From the NCBI GenBank assembly GCA_013076295.1, contig RQOL01000729.1, positions 1,674,001-1,738,000 on the forward strand: 64,000 bases of DNA. Direction: 5' to 3'. This DNA comes from Sanderia malayensis (taxonomy: Eukaryota; Cnidaria; Scyphozoa; Semaeostomeae; Pelagiidae). The notes below the pieces were generated by a model, which had not been told where the DNA came from, did not search any database, and worked only from the letters and a program-made list of their open reading frames with translations. Position 1 is the stretch's first letter. The number at the start of each line of letters is the position of its first letter. Position numbers and translations under genes: made by a program. This document shows, in pieces, positions 1 to 10,857 of this stretch.

Positions 1-640
1 TGAATTTAAAATTATGTTATTTAACATAAATTCCTCAAAGTCTGTTCATCTACCATCAATTTGACGAAAGCTAGAATGCTATATGTTTCTCATTTTGCGA
101 TGCCTGTAGTTTGCACAAAAATCTTACTTTGTGAAATGGTCAATTTCAGTTATAGCACAACCCCTAAAATGTTATGTTGCCTAATTTAGACTTTGGTTGA
201 AACGAAGATTGCCGACAGTACATAATTAAGAATATGCTAATGATGAAGACCTCAATATTAGTTTTTGTTAATGGGTCGTAATAAAATGGAAATAAACTGT
301 GTAAAATAAACAGCTGCAAAACCATTTTCCATAGATCATTTCACAGATGCTTTTAATTAAATCAATGGGTTACGAAGATAATTAAAATGCCATCTCAATA
401 AGGAAGTACGTAAAATATTGTTTAATATTACTTTGAAGACATTTTCCTCCTGAACCTAATGAAGAGTTTAACTCCAAGCAACTGTAATATCATCCTTTAT
501 ATCCGTGTAATATCCACCCAGACCTTTTTATTCGTACGGGTCATGAGAAGTCCATCCATTGATTGTGCTTTGTACTATTTTCATAAAAGTATATTGTTTA
601 CTATACAGTGCTGTTCATTACTTTCATCCTCGATCGTTCT
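1..640. other. AT-rich intergenic sequence, no gene seen
   Basis: No open frame here resembles a protein I recognise. The plus-strand frame near 459-797 has no paralog or domain and is judged accidental. Towards its right end the sequence begins to resemble the 3' flanks of the subfamily B receptor genes. Confidence 0.6.
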
Positions 641-644
641 TTCT

Positions 645-692
645 TACAACCATCTTACATCGATCAAAAATTGGTTACTGCAATGCTTAAAA
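645..692 (-). pseudogene. Relic of a subfamily B receptor C-terminus
   Basis: Read on the minus strand, this short stretch ends in a frame spelling AVTNF-stop. It is close to the AVANF-stop that ends receptor R10 (26033 side), and the shared DNA includes GATCAAAAATTGG. Nothing homologous to the receptor body lies beyond it; the next recognisable sequence is the promoter of R1. It is read as the 3' end of a minus-strand receptor whose body was deleted. The match is short, so a chance or UTR-only similarity cannot be excluded. Confidence 0.45.
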
Positions 693-940
693 TTGCCAAG
701 TTTCTATAATTCCAGGCGAAGCAAAAGGGATCACAGGGTGTGGTCACATAAAGAGGAAGGAATAGGGTCACACTACTTAGATTTCACAGTTCCATAAAAA
801 TAACATCATATTATTCGTATGGTCGTTTGACTATTTACATTCGTTAAATAAGCGCCACTGGCGTTTGTGAATCATTTATCAATACCAGGGCCCAGGCTGA
901 GCAATTTGTTTGCTTTTGTGTCCGCCGTCTGTTTTGGAAA

Positions 941-954
941 TAAATAGCTGCAGG
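941..954 (+). promoter_or_regulatory. Core-promoter block of R1 (TAAATAGCTGCAGG)
   Basis: The 14-mer TAAATAGCTGCAGG recurs 100 bp upstream of the homologous ATG in R6 (18454) and R9 (24164), and 106 bp upstream here. A diverged version precedes R12. Its TAAATA part could act as a TATA-like element. The function is inferred from conserved position only. Confidence 0.5.
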
Positions 955-1046
955 ATGAACAGATTTTGCAGAACACATTGACTGGAAGTTGGAAAAGACT
1001 TTATTCCAACCGTGTTACATGCATACTACGAGAGAACATTTGAGCT

Positions 1047-2013
1047 ATGACAATGTATCGAATTTTCGGTGTGATTTTTATGATTTATAATCCTGTGATT
1101 GTTATTATCAATGCCGTGCTGATCATTTCGTTCATTGCCACTAAACAACCGACAAAGAATGCTTCAAACCTTATGATCGTTATCATAAGCATTTCAGATA
1201 GCATCACTGGGGCAGTTTGCCTGCCTTTGATTGCACTCTCTCTCTCTCTCTCTAATAGAATATTATCAGTCACTGTATCTGGTCACAAATCTTTTCGTCT
1301 TCGTTTTTCCTGGTATATCTACATCTTTGACAATCCTGGTTGGAATCGATCGCTATTTACACATGAATCCTGATATAAACAGATCTCCATCAAGATTGCA
1401 CAAACTTTTTGAAAAACCATTGATGTACGTTGTAGTTGTTTGTGACGTTTTCTTTGTGGTTGTATTCTCATTGATTTATGTTTTCATCTTAAGAAATTAT
1501 CCTGCATTCCGGACGTACATTGATGTTTATCTTGCCTTCGTAATGTTAACATTCATGACTATAATTTTGGCGATTTACATTCGAGGATACCGCAAGGTTC
1601 ATCGCCATGTTGTTGAAAACCCAGTTCACTTAGATGGACAAGATGGAAGCGCAGAAGAGCCACAATATGTCCGTGAACTGTTCAAAACAGTTTTACTGCT
1701 TTTGGTAGCGTCGATGGTGTCATTCGTGGCATATTTTATAATGATCGCTATTGCATTCATTGATCGCTCAACCGATCTTAGACAAAATATTTCATGGGAG
1801 CTTAGCCTGGTTACTTGTTTGTCAATAATCATTTTCTACTCGAACTCCTTCACAAATGCATTGATTGTGCTGTACAGAAATAGAAAATGCAGAGAATGGC
1901 TAAACAAAAAGAGAAATTCATTATTATGTCATTGTTGTAAGTCAAAACATGAAGAAATGAACATGCAAAATGTTGCAGCTGTGATTTCAAACGTGGAAAC
2001 CAGAAACCTATGA
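1047..2013 (+). pseudogene. R1: subfamily A class A GPCR, frameshifted at a CT microsatellite
   Basis: An intronless seven-helix receptor gene. From ATG 1047 the first frame gives TM1 and TM2 (N in TM1, ISISD in TM2) and then runs into a (CT)n tract at about 1238-1252. The rest of the receptor continues in the +1 frame through GIDRYLHMNPD, the conserved third loop (VHLDGQDGSAEEPQYV), TM6, TM7 and the tail VISNVETRNL, ending at 2013. The shift is what loss of one CT unit would give. Everything after the tract is intact and well conserved. This may therefore be a recent pseudogene, a length-polymorphic allele or a sequencing error. Family: rhodopsin-like GPCR; ligand unknown. Confidence 0.85.
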
Positions 2014-3478
2014 TGGAACTTAGAGCATAAGTTCTTAATGATACAACCATTGCATTCTCATTTATCAAACATTTAATGCAGAGAGAGAGAATTGTGCGGA
2101 GAAAAACTCGCTTGTAAACTGTTTTGTAAGTCAGGCATTAAATATTTTTATTGCAATGGTTCATCTGATGGCGCGTTTGAACAAGCCGCCAGCGACTGAC
2201 TTGGAAGGGGATGAACATATTGATTGTACAACGGTTGGAAATTGTAAAAATACCCCAAACTAGGCCATAGCTTCAAAAATGATTAATCTCGAATCAATTA
2301 ATTTTTTGTGATTGTTTAGGAAAAAGTATATTTTATCTCATCTTATGACTCGTATAAATATCATTTCACATTTACACAAAGTAAATGCTGCTAAATTTTC
2401 GATGTGATATTACTTTATAATTTTACTTTGTACTTCATGTAGCTTGATTACATTTAAACCAGGAGAGATGACAAAGCATCAAAGAAATTATAAATTACTA
2501 AGTTATAAATAATTATTTACTTCTTATGATCATAATTGATCGTTATTGATCAATTATAATGTTGCTTAACAGGTGATCCATCGACCTGTTTCTGATGCTG
2601 ACAATAGTTCATTGACCTGGATTTAGTTTATTCGACGCCAATCAGATGATTTTGATACATTCTAAGTTCTATTGTTCGGTCCTGTATCTTTGTCATTCTT
2701 TCTAGCCCAGCAGCCACTGTCCATTACTTTGTTTCGAGTCAACATTTCAGTCAAATCCACTCATGACAACCACTGTAAATCCTCTTATGAGACACTATCT
2801 TCGAATTCACTCCTGGAATAGCCCCCCCCCACTAAATATTTATTCATGCTTATAATTTTCTTCTTGAATCATCCCCAATGGGGCTGTATTTGAATGGGGG
2901 CATTGAGTTTGCATCGTTACAGAAACTGATAATTAGTTTAGAGACCGGCAGCGACGAAAAATTTGTTCTTGACGAAATAATGTTGATTGCAAAATGCTCT
3001 TTTGAAGAGTTTGATGCTGCACGTAGGCTACAAGACCTTCAGGTTAGCTTGAAAGCTATCTTGGGATGGGAAGCTCGTATTATACACTTGTATCTAACTA
3101 CCAATGTCACATGATTACATACACACAGCTGAACAATGAAGATAAACACATACCTTCATTGGAAGTTGACGCAACTGGAGTTGTTGAGACAAGTGAATTG
3201 TCACAATTCACGCAGCTGAAATACCGCTGGCCATACGCGATGTGCAGGATATAAAAGCACATAACTAACAGTGTTACAAAGGAATAAAAATGCTGCAGAA
3301 TCTGTTTGTTTTCAATAACATGGCGTTTGTGAAAACAAAGTGTTCACGATGATAATTAACGATGATTTATTTTTCAAAGATGGATCAAACATTTGGTTTG
3401 TTCATCTTTGAACCAAGCATTTTGTTCGTCTTGTCCCCTGCTTTCTATTTCTGCTGAACGTTTCACTAAAGGTAGTAA

Positions 3479-3509
<31 letters not shown>

Positions 3510-3765
3510 CATACATACATACATACATACATACCTGGCTTACATACATACACACCCGACCTACATACATGCATTTTATTAAAGGTATATATACAAAGGA
3601 AGCGTGCATATGCACATAGATGATTGATTTTATCCAATCAAATGCGTTTGTGCGATGGCTAGGCAACTGTGCTAGTGATCATTTTTTGCATAAATTATTA
3701 CAACAACAGTGCAATGCTGTCCGATAATAAGCTTTGTTACATACTTGTTATCGCTTGAAATATGT
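2014..3765. other. Spacer between convergent R1 and R2
   Basis: The 3' flank of R1 resembles the flanks of R3 and R12. A block around 2585-2665 (TTTCTGATGCT..ACAATAGTTCAT) recurs at about 29085-29165 downstream of R11. A frame at 2878-3060 ending CAG|GTTAGC looks like a stray exon (residues such as EEFDAARRLQDLQ) but has no partner exons. A (CATA)n microsatellite lies at 3481-3533. Confidence 0.5.
3481..3533. repeat. (CATA)n microsatellite
   Basis: About thirteen uninterrupted tetranucleotide repeats, followed by degenerate copies to about 3570. They create long low-complexity frames (Tyr-Ile-His-Thr or Met-Tyr-Val-Cys repeats) on both strands that are not genes. Confidence 0.95.
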
Positions 3766-4755
3766 TCATAACATATCTGTTACTGCAATATTGTTTATAA
3801 CAGCTGCACTGTTCCTCACTTCCACCTCTTCAATTTTTGACTCACAACAGCACAAGCAATGTTTTAGGGAATTTCTCTTTTCGCGTAACCATTCTCTGCA
3901 TTTCCTATTTCTGTACAGTACAATCAATGCATCTGTGATGTTACCCGACATTAAGAGACTTAATGTAACTACGTCGAACAGTCGATATACAGATGAGTTC
4001 ATGGCACTGGATTTATTTAGCATCAATATCCCAGCGGTTGCAAGATTCACGCAAATAGGCATATACGAAACTGTTGCAGCTATAAGAAGCAATAGAACTG
4101 TTTTTTGCAATTCTTTCACATATCTTGGCCGAATTGCCGCTCCGTTTTCACCATCTCGTATTGTGTTAAAGCGAGCTTGATTTTCTTCAACATGGCGACG
4201 AACTTTGCGATATCCTCGAATATAAATTGCAAGTAGTGCAGTCATTGATGATAGAATGAGAACAGAGGTAATGATGTTAGCACAAACTTTTGTCATTCTC
4301 TGATTTTCATCATCCGATATGACAAAAAATGAGGAAAATGCGACAGGAAGAATTACCATTAGGAGAATTACAACGTACACCCTTGGCTTTTTCAAATACT
4401 TTTGAAATCTTGAAGAAGATCTCTGGTTTATGAAGTCAGGATTCATGTGAAAGTAGCGATCAATGCCGATTAGTATAGTAAAACTTGCTGTGATACCACC
4501 CAAGCTCGTCGATGCAATATATGTGATCACGCGTAATAATTCAAAGTTCCAGAATTTTGGCCAGCAAAATGCAATTCCTAATAACGACGTGCCAATAAGA
4601 CCATTGATGAGGTCCAAGATACTTGTCACAAAGATCAATGTGTTTGAAAGATTCTTCCTCCACTGTTTAGTAGCAACAAATGAAGCTATCAGCATTGCAT
4701 TGATAACAATTGTCGCAGGACTAAGAAGCAAAATTACGACACCAAAAATATTCAT
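3766..4755 (-). CDS. R2: subfamily B class A GPCR
   Basis: Single-exon receptor of 329 residues; the ATG at 4755 places the start just before TM1 (FGVVILLLSP). The usual anchors are present: N in TM1, D in TM2 (TSILD), and the DRY box in GIDRYFHMNPD at the end of TM3. Subfamily B is marked by ICL2 RSSSRFQKYLKKP and by a charged third loop, ARFNTIRDGENGAA, then RPRYVKELQKTV. TM6 lacks CWxP. TM7 ends DALIVLYRNRKCREWL, with no NPxxY. A cysteine cluster (CLCCCESK) follows helix 8 and could be palmitoylated. It is convergent with R1 and was originally divergent with R3. An orphan plasma-membrane receptor; a chemosensory role is inference from the clustered expansion. Confidence 0.9.
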   Translation of the reverse strand: MNIFGVVILLLSPATIVINAMLIASFVATKQWRKNLSNTLIFVTSILDLINGLIGTSLLGIAFCWPKFWNFELLRVITYIASTSLGGITASFTILIGIDRYFHMNPDFINQRSSSRFQKYLKKPRVYVVILLMVILPVAFSSFFVISDDENQRMTKVCANIITSVLILSSMTALLAIYIRGYRKVRRHVEENQARFNTIRDGENGAAIRPRYVKELQKTVLLLLIAATVSYMPICVNLATAGILMLNKSSAMNSSVYRLFDVVTLSLLMSGNITDALIVLYRNRKCREWLREKRNSLKHCLCCCESKIEEVEVRNSAAVINNIAVTDML

Positions 4756-5464
4756 GATGGCTGGATTGTATTTCCATAAGTATCACACAATTAATTACTT
4801 GGGAAGGTTGCTTCTAACATCTCAAGACCACCTCTACAGAATTTTAAATATTCCTTTCACTTCCACTTTAAATATTCCATATCCATTTTTCTTTGATGGC
4901 TTAAACATTGGTACCTGTAAGCTATCAAAATCAAGACAATAGGGACAATATGCTGTTGCTTCAGATGTTTGAGATATACAGTGATGAAACAAGTAGGATT
5001 TACAGTTGTATTAGTATATCAATCCTGCTGGAAATTAACCAAAGTAAATATTCGATCACTATTGCAAGTCATTGTTAAATTTTTGATTTTATTTTCATCC
5101 GAAGTAAAATAAACAGAGTTGTAATGAAAAAAGAAACTCGTCACCTGACAGAGTCATAACACTTCGGCGTATTTCAAAGAGTCCAGTAGGACGATAAAAA
5201 TTGCTACGCATCTCTATAAGTAGCATACAATTAATGTCTTGCAATTAAAATTACAATATGGTTTGTTATGCGGCAACTTCAGCTCTCCAAGTATGCGCCA
5301 TTGGAATTTGTGCATTTTTTACCAGTATTACAGGCTTCGTCAGAGGGGCGTTTAATGCTAAAATAGGTATGCTCGAAGCATCAAGATGCTCAAGGCATGC
5401 ATATTCATTAACATTTCCTTCTACTTGTGCGCAGTCATTGAACAAAGTTGCTGGATTATAAGCC
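4756..5464. promoter_or_regulatory. R2 upstream region and displaced distal upstream block of R3
   Basis: From about 5140 to 5460 this matches, in order, the sequence upstream of R12 (about 29400-29645), including CAAGGCAT.CAT, a TTAA run and CATTGAACAAA. It also matches the upstream of R5 (15965-16100; GCGTATTTCAAAGA.TCC, CGCCA.TGG). It is therefore read as the distal upstream region of R3, now cut off from R3 by the mobile-element block that starts at about 5465. Confidence 0.6.
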
Positions 5465-6120
5465 CTAGTTACACTACACAAATTTACCCTGGCTCAACCC
5501 GGGCTAAGTTAACCCGGGTTTCTTTTTTGTAGTGCGAATGCAACTGGCCCGGGTCCAACCCGGCCTAATTTCTGACGTTGTAGTCTGAGCCCGAAAACAA
5601 AGGCGATCCGGGGTTAGTTTCTTTGATGAGCATGCGCATTGCGCTTTTGATGAAAAAAGACGCACGCGCTAACAAGCATTACCAAGATTCAAGTTCACCT
5701 GTGATTATTTTCAATTCCTTTTAATATTCTTTTTTTGCACTGTTGTTGGTCGCTTAGAGTTGTCAGTTTATTTTGAGTATGAATTCGGAAATTATTCCTC
5801 GAGAATTGATGTAGGCCTAAATATTGCACAAATATTGCACTGCCAGAGCCATTATTTTCTGCATGAAAATACTTCGACAGCAACTTGATGAGGTTGGAGC
5901 TTGATAACTTGCTTTCTCCGCCATGTTTCAAGTTGAAGGCGGCAACGAATCGATCACGCATGCGTGTCGTTGTTGGGTTACCAATGACACCAAGATAAAA
6001 TAAGAGAACTTATTTAATTTTACCTTGATGGCACCCATACGATCATTTTCGACCTGAATCAGCACTCACACTGCAAGCCAAAACTAACCCGGGTTGACTT
6101 CACCCGGGTTAGTTTGGGCT
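5465..6120. repeat. MITE-like repeat rich in CCCGGGTT palindromes
   Basis: Both ends carry clusters of CCCGGG within AACCCGGGTT-type motifs (about 5495-5560 and 6085-6115), partly in inverted orientation. No coding potential is seen in between. It lies exactly where R3's upstream region is interrupted. The superfamily cannot be assigned and the termini are approximate. Confidence 0.4.
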
Positions 6121-6364
6121 TTAGCTATGTTTGGACGTCTGCCGGCGAGATGCTTTACGCAGGGGCAGCGCTACCGGGATGATTCGATGTGTGCGATACC
6201 TCCTCCCCCAAGCTGTAGTAATCAGTACTTTTTTGTCAAAATTGGCATCTTTCATTTCTTATTTTGCAAACCGATCAGCATCAATTTAGAAGTCGATGAT
6301 CATAGTTGTACTTGTGCTCAGCATCAAAACCAGTTTTTAGTGCCCCCGAGCATTATGCCAATAT

Positions 6365-6772
6365 ATGTTAGTTAATACATGAAATTTATTAACTTTAGTT
6401 AATTAGGCACGGATTTTTCATATTGCGTGACTGTTTTTTAATGCTAATCAACAACCAAAATTAACAGGGCCACACCAAGGGTGCGTTGATTACTTGACAC
6501 AGGCAAGGTATTTTAATCTGGCACCAATCGTAAAATATCACGCATAGCGATGCTGCCTGTATCTAATCTCAGCTTGATGAAAGTGACAAGCACAATAAAC
6601 CAATCAAAGCTCCCAACACAGCAGGCTAACCAGCGACAAGCCAATCAAATTAAGCGAATCACCACGCAAAATACTCCCTTTATAAGACAATGCAAAGCCC
6701 TCAAAGGGCAACAATTTACAAACAAAGCAACATATACATAGTTGCCAAGCAAATCAAGGAAACAAAAATTTA
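6365..6772 (+). repeat. Terminal repeat A1 (408 bp)
   Basis: It starts ATGTTAGTTAATACATG and ends AACAAAAATTTA. It matches 9701-10108 over its full length with no difference noticed by eye. It contains an accidental 63-codon frame present in both copies. Confidence 0.9.
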
Positions 6773-6794
6773 ATTTGAACGAAAGCTAGGTGAG

Positions 6795-7526
6795 ATGGCT
6801 AAAAGCAAGTCAATTAAACAAGGCATACGGAGAAGTACGCGACCTTCTACAGCGGCGACTACTGCTAGTTCATGGCCCAGTGTTGCAACCGAAGCCAACA
6901 CGGCAATAGAAGGCTCTCTGGCTACCATCGTCCGCGAACTGATGACCGCCAACAAGCCTCCACAGACGGATAGACCAGCCAATACGCCGCAGCCAGTTTC
7001 ACTCGAAACGTTGCATCTTCCAAGCAGTTCAGCCCCACCGATGATGCCGGCCACGTACACCATCAATGCCTTCTCGCCGGAGGTTTCCAACAGCCTCGTC
7101 AGACAAATCCAGAGCGGTGAGTTTTTTGAATTATCAAAAATTAGTCACTCAGAACCTCCAGAAATTATCTCCCCCGGCACCACAAGTTTTCCATTTGAAT
7201 GGGGGATGATAACGACTTGAAGATTGTTAAGCACGATGTACTGGGGAAGGATCGACCAACAATTCTGGTTGATGACGTTTACAGCCGGCCCACAAGATCA
7301 AGAGGATTGTATTTTTAACAAAGAACCCTTTAACAGTAAATCCCTTGCGGCAAAAAGGGACGACGTATGCCGCAGGTTTAATATCGAACGCTTTTGTAAA
7401 GAGGCTACCTGCCGATTTAAACATGTATGCAACAGACCGGGCTGTGGGGGAAAGCATGCTGGAAACAGATGCACCCTCGTCATCAACCCCGGCTCTGGAA
7501 AACATTACTACTTCGTTATCTCGTAG
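6795..7526 (+). pseudogene. Decayed gag-like ORF of the YR retrotransposon
   Basis: The first frame runs from ATG 6795: a Ser/Thr/Ala-rich N-terminus, then VRQIQSGEFFELSKI. The same kind of motif (VRSIQGGEFFDIS) occurs in the relic at 62.5-63.4 kb. After a frame break, a cysteine/histidine cluster (RFCKEATCRFKHVC, then CGGKHAGNRC) is characteristic of gag-like proteins of DIRS-type elements. Frames are broken at about 7200 and again near 7360, so no intact product is expected. Confidence 0.65.
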
Positions 7527-7739
7527 TTTAAAACCGTTGAGTAGAATTGATGTCGTTCATCTAGAACTCGCTTTAGACACCCATCCTGATTGTTTTTTTT
7601 TTGTTTTTTTTGTTTTTCGCTTCTGACCTGTGTACCGGACTACGGGAGGGTGTTTCAATTAGCGACCACAGCCCTAGAATACCCAGGCGTTCTCCGAATC
7701 CACCCACTGCTTCACTTCACCCGGACAAAATTACCGAAA

Positions 7740-8560
7740 ATCTTAACAAAGAGGTCTCCTTAGAGCGCCCAGTGGGCCCCTTTTTCAGAGCCGCCGTTTC
7801 CAAACCTGCAAGTTTCCCCCCTGGGGGTAGTTCCGGCAAACTGTTCCGAAAAATTCCGCACAATTTTTCATTTGTCTTCTCCGAATTCGATCAATTCTTT
7901 CCTTGACAAGGACTCGCATTCTTTAAAATATGTAATAATCGATGAAGCAATTGCAGAGCCTCAACGTCTCGGGCTTGGTTCATTTATGGCCAAAACAGAC
8001 ATCGAATCTGCCTTTCGTCTAATTCAAGTCCATCCAAACGACTGGGAATTATTGGGTATGAACTGGAACGGGGGTTTCTATTTCGAAAAATTCTTGCTTA
8101 TTGGCCTACGCGGCGGTCCTTTTCTCTTCAATCAATATGCTACCGCGATTCACTGGATACTGGAACATAAGTGTGTAATTTCCTACGTGACACACTTCCT
8201 AGACGATTTCTTGATTATCGAACCTAAAAATCCTGATTCCCCGTTTGACAAAATTTGTAAGGTCAGCCTTCAAGAAACAGGCATTTCCATCGCGTGGCTA
8301 GAGTTGTATGCTATTGTTATGGCCTGCCTTATTTGTGCACCACGCTGGTTTACGAAAAGGATTTATTTTAATGCAATAACGAGTCTGTTGTTTATATCAT
8401 TACCTCAAAACGTCCCCCTTCCCCAAAGTGATGGCTCTGGTCCATCACCTAACGCTTCTCACTATGCAATATAATTTCTATTTTTGCTAAACACATCCCG
8501 GGAGCAAACAACGAAATAGCTGATTCTCTCTCACGTTTCCAGGTCGATTGTTTCCGACCA
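7740..8560 (+). pseudogene. Decayed reverse transcriptase / RNase H of the YR retrotransposon
   Basis: Upstream fragments around 7790 (FPNLQVSPLGVVP) lead into the RT core at 7872-8300. That core has MAKTDIESAFRLIQVHP, GLRGGPFLFNQ and the active-site strand HFLDDFLII. RNase H-like sequence follows (WLELYAIVMACL). Then HIPGANNEIADSLSRFQ at about 8490-8545 is the junction motif typical of DIRS-type polyproteins. Several frame changes separate these pieces. Confidence 0.75.
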
Positions 8561-8599
8561 TTGGCGCCATGGGCCGACCCCCTGCCTCAACAACTCCCG

Positions 8600-9072
8600 G
8601 AGGAAATTTCGCACCTTTGACGCCTTTGTTACACCATTTTCAAGTTTTTCACTCGCCCAAAATACACAAGACTCACACCGCACGGGGGTCAAGCAGTTCC
8701 TTACTTTTGCTAAGCGTTCAAAGCTCATGGATTTTAGGGTATTTTGTCCGCCGACGGAATTACTCTATGTTATTTTGCTACTCACATGGCCCCGACTGTC
8801 TCACATGACACAATAACAATGTTTCTGGCCGCAGTGAGAGACTTTCATTTACAACACGTTTTTACTTGCAACTTGCAAGATTTCTGTCGACAATATATAT
8901 TCTTTGATCACTTTCACATTTCCGGGCTGCTTCAGCTGGACACTGCACGTGATCTCGATAACCAAATGATATGGGCCATAATTTGCTCCGCACAATTGGA
9001 TACAATTGCACATCTAATTTCCCGCATTTCTCTATACTCGTTTTTATGGGCAATCGCTGGACGCAATTTGTG
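8600..9072 (+). pseudogene. Tyrosine-recombinase-like remnant
   Basis: The segment CYFATHMAPTVSHDT followed by TMFLAAVRDFHLQHVF (about 8760-8860) fits the core-binding domain of DIRS/Ngaro tyrosine recombinases, with the usual short block upstream (TGVKQFLTFAKRSK). The C-terminal catalytic part with its Arg-His-Arg-Tyr residues is not recognisable before repeat B1, so it is truncated or too decayed. Confidence 0.55.
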
Positions 9073-9700
9073 GGCAAAAGTGCAAACACTTCATATCACA
9101 AAAACTCGGAATAGCACATCAATAACCTATACTGATACAAATCAGTAAAGTATTAGGCTCAACGAGGCCTCGCGTACCTCGTTATGGTTTCGAATCGGGG
9201 CCTCGCGTACCCCGTACAAATTAATGGCAAGGCCTCGCGTACCTTATAAAAAGCCAGGGGCCTCGCGTACCCCATCGCAAAATATGTCAAAACAAAACGG
9301 ACAGCGTCCGTAAATTCCGAGTCAGGGACAGCGTCCCTAAATTCCGAGTCAGGGACAGCGTCCCTAAATTCCAAGTCAGGGACAGCGTCCCTAAATTCCG
9401 AGTCAGGGACAGCGTCCCTCAGGGACAGCGTCCCTGCCCCTCCGCTCGCACTTCGTTCCTTGCAAATGCGTTTCCTACACCGCCCACAATATCGTAATTA
9501 ACTGTTTTAATTTATGTATAACATCATTGATATATTTACGTATTATTACCTAACAATTATGTTGTAAATTATAATGATGATGAAGATGGCTATGTTGTAA
9601 ATTATGATTATGATGACTATTATGATGATGATTATGATGACTCAAAGCATATCGCAATGGTTTGTTCTTGCGATTCTCTGCGGTAGGAGTGAATAATTAA
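9073..9700 (+). repeat. Repeat B1 (628 bp) with two internal minisatellites
   Basis: It starts GGCAAAAGTGCAAACAC and ends GAGTGAATAATTAA, immediately followed by repeat A2. It matches 10229-10856. Inside are four copies of GGCCTCGCGTACC (9164-9273) and about six copies of the self-complementary GGGACAGCGTCCC (9299-9435), spaced about 27 bp. Confidence 0.9.
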
Positions 9701-10108
9701 ATGTTAGTTAATACATGAAATTTATTAACTTTAGTTAATTAGGCACGGATTTTTCATATTGCGTGACTGTTTTTTAATGCTAATCAACAACCAAAATTAA
9801 CAGGGCCACACCAAGGGTGCGTTGATTACTTGACACAGGCAAGGTATTTTAATCTGGCACCAATCGTAAAATATCACGCATAGCGATGCTGCCTGTATCT
9901 AATCTCAGCTTGATGAAAGTGACAAGCACAATAAACCAATCAAAGCTCCCAACACAGCAGGCTAACCAGCGACAAGCCAATCAAATTAAGCGAATCACCA
10001 CGCAAAATACTCCCTTTATAAGACAATGCAAAGCCCTCAAAGGGCAACAATTTACAAACAAAGCAACATATACATAGTTGCCAAGCAAATCAAGGAAACA
10101 AAAATTTA
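9701..10108 (+). repeat. Repeat A2 (408 bp)
   Basis: Second copy of A1, directly abutting B1. The B1-A2 junction with no spacer is the internal junction expected for split direct repeats, but also for a tandem or circular insertion. Confidence 0.9.
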
Positions 10109-10228
10109 CCCGCCCACCTCCCTATCCACCGATAGAGGCATATCCAAGGTTCTACGAGCTACCTTTCACGAACCACTTGATTAATTGAAAGTCGCAATGC
10201 ATCTGAGACGCCAAACTTTGCAGGAACT

Positions 10229-10856
10229 GGCAAAAGTGCAAACACTTCATATCACAAAAACTCGGAATAGCACATCAATAACCTATACTGATACAAATCA
10301 GTAAAGTATTAGGCTCAACGAGGCCTCGCGTACCTCGTTATGGTTTCGAATCGGGGCCTCGCGTACCCCGTACAAATTAATGGCAAGGCCTCGCGTACCT
10401 TATAAAAAGCCAGGGGCCTCGCGTACCCCATCGCAAAATATGTCAAAACAAAACGGACAGCGTCCGTAAATTCCGAGTCAGGGACAGCGTCCCTAAATTC
10501 CGAGTCAGGGACAGCGTCCCTAAATTCCAAGTCAGGGACAGCGTCCCTAAATTCCGAGTCAGGGACAGCGTCCCTCAGGGACAGCGTCCCTGCCCCTCCG
10601 CTCGCACTTCGTTCCTTGCAAATGCGTTTCCTACACCGCCCACAATATCGTAATTAACTGTTTTAATTTATGTATAACATCATTGATATATTTACGTATT
10701 ATTACCTAACAATTATGTTGTAAATTATAATGATGATGAAGATGGCTATGTTGTAAATTATGATTATGATGACTATTATGATGATGATTATGATGACTCA
10801 AAGCATATCGCAATGGTTTGTTCTTGCGATTCTCTGCGGTAGGAGTGAATAATTAA
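10229..10856 (+). repeat. Repeat B2 (628 bp), right end of the retrotransposon
   Basis: Second copy of B1 with the same minisatellite blocks. It ends at AATAATTAA and is followed directly by a 17-bp-stem hairpin at 10858-10902. A 120-bp unique linker (10109-10228) separates it from A2. Confidence 0.9.
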
Positions 10857-10857
10857 G

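Larger units (their letters stand above)
6365..10856 (+). mobile_element. Tyrosine-recombinase retrotransposon (DIRS/Ngaro-like), decayed
   Basis: Order: repeat A1 (6365-6772), decayed coding region, repeat B1 (9073-9700), repeat A2 (9701-10108), a 120-bp linker, repeat B2 (10229-10856). The two A copies are both 408 bp and the two B copies both 628 bp, and each pair reads as near-identical. A1-ORFs-B1-A2-B2 is the split direct repeat layout known for Ngaro/PAT-type elements. The coding part has gag-like, reverse transcriptase, RNase H and tyrosine-recombinase-like segments. The linker between A2 and B2 is unusual. An alternative is two tandem insertions, the second with its interior deleted. 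Confidence 0.75.

Noticed and set aside
459..797. 112-codon plus-strand frame
   Set aside because: No methionine-led domain, no paralog in the window, and it overlaps receptor 3' flanking sequence on the other strand.
3393..3666. Open frames on both strands across the CATA repeat
   Set aside because: They arise only because the tetranucleotide repeat has no stop codon in several frames; low complexity and no homology.
6550..6741. 63-codon frame present twice, at 6550 and 9886
   Set aside because: It lies within the duplicated A repeat; the duplication explains its conservation and it has no coding signature.
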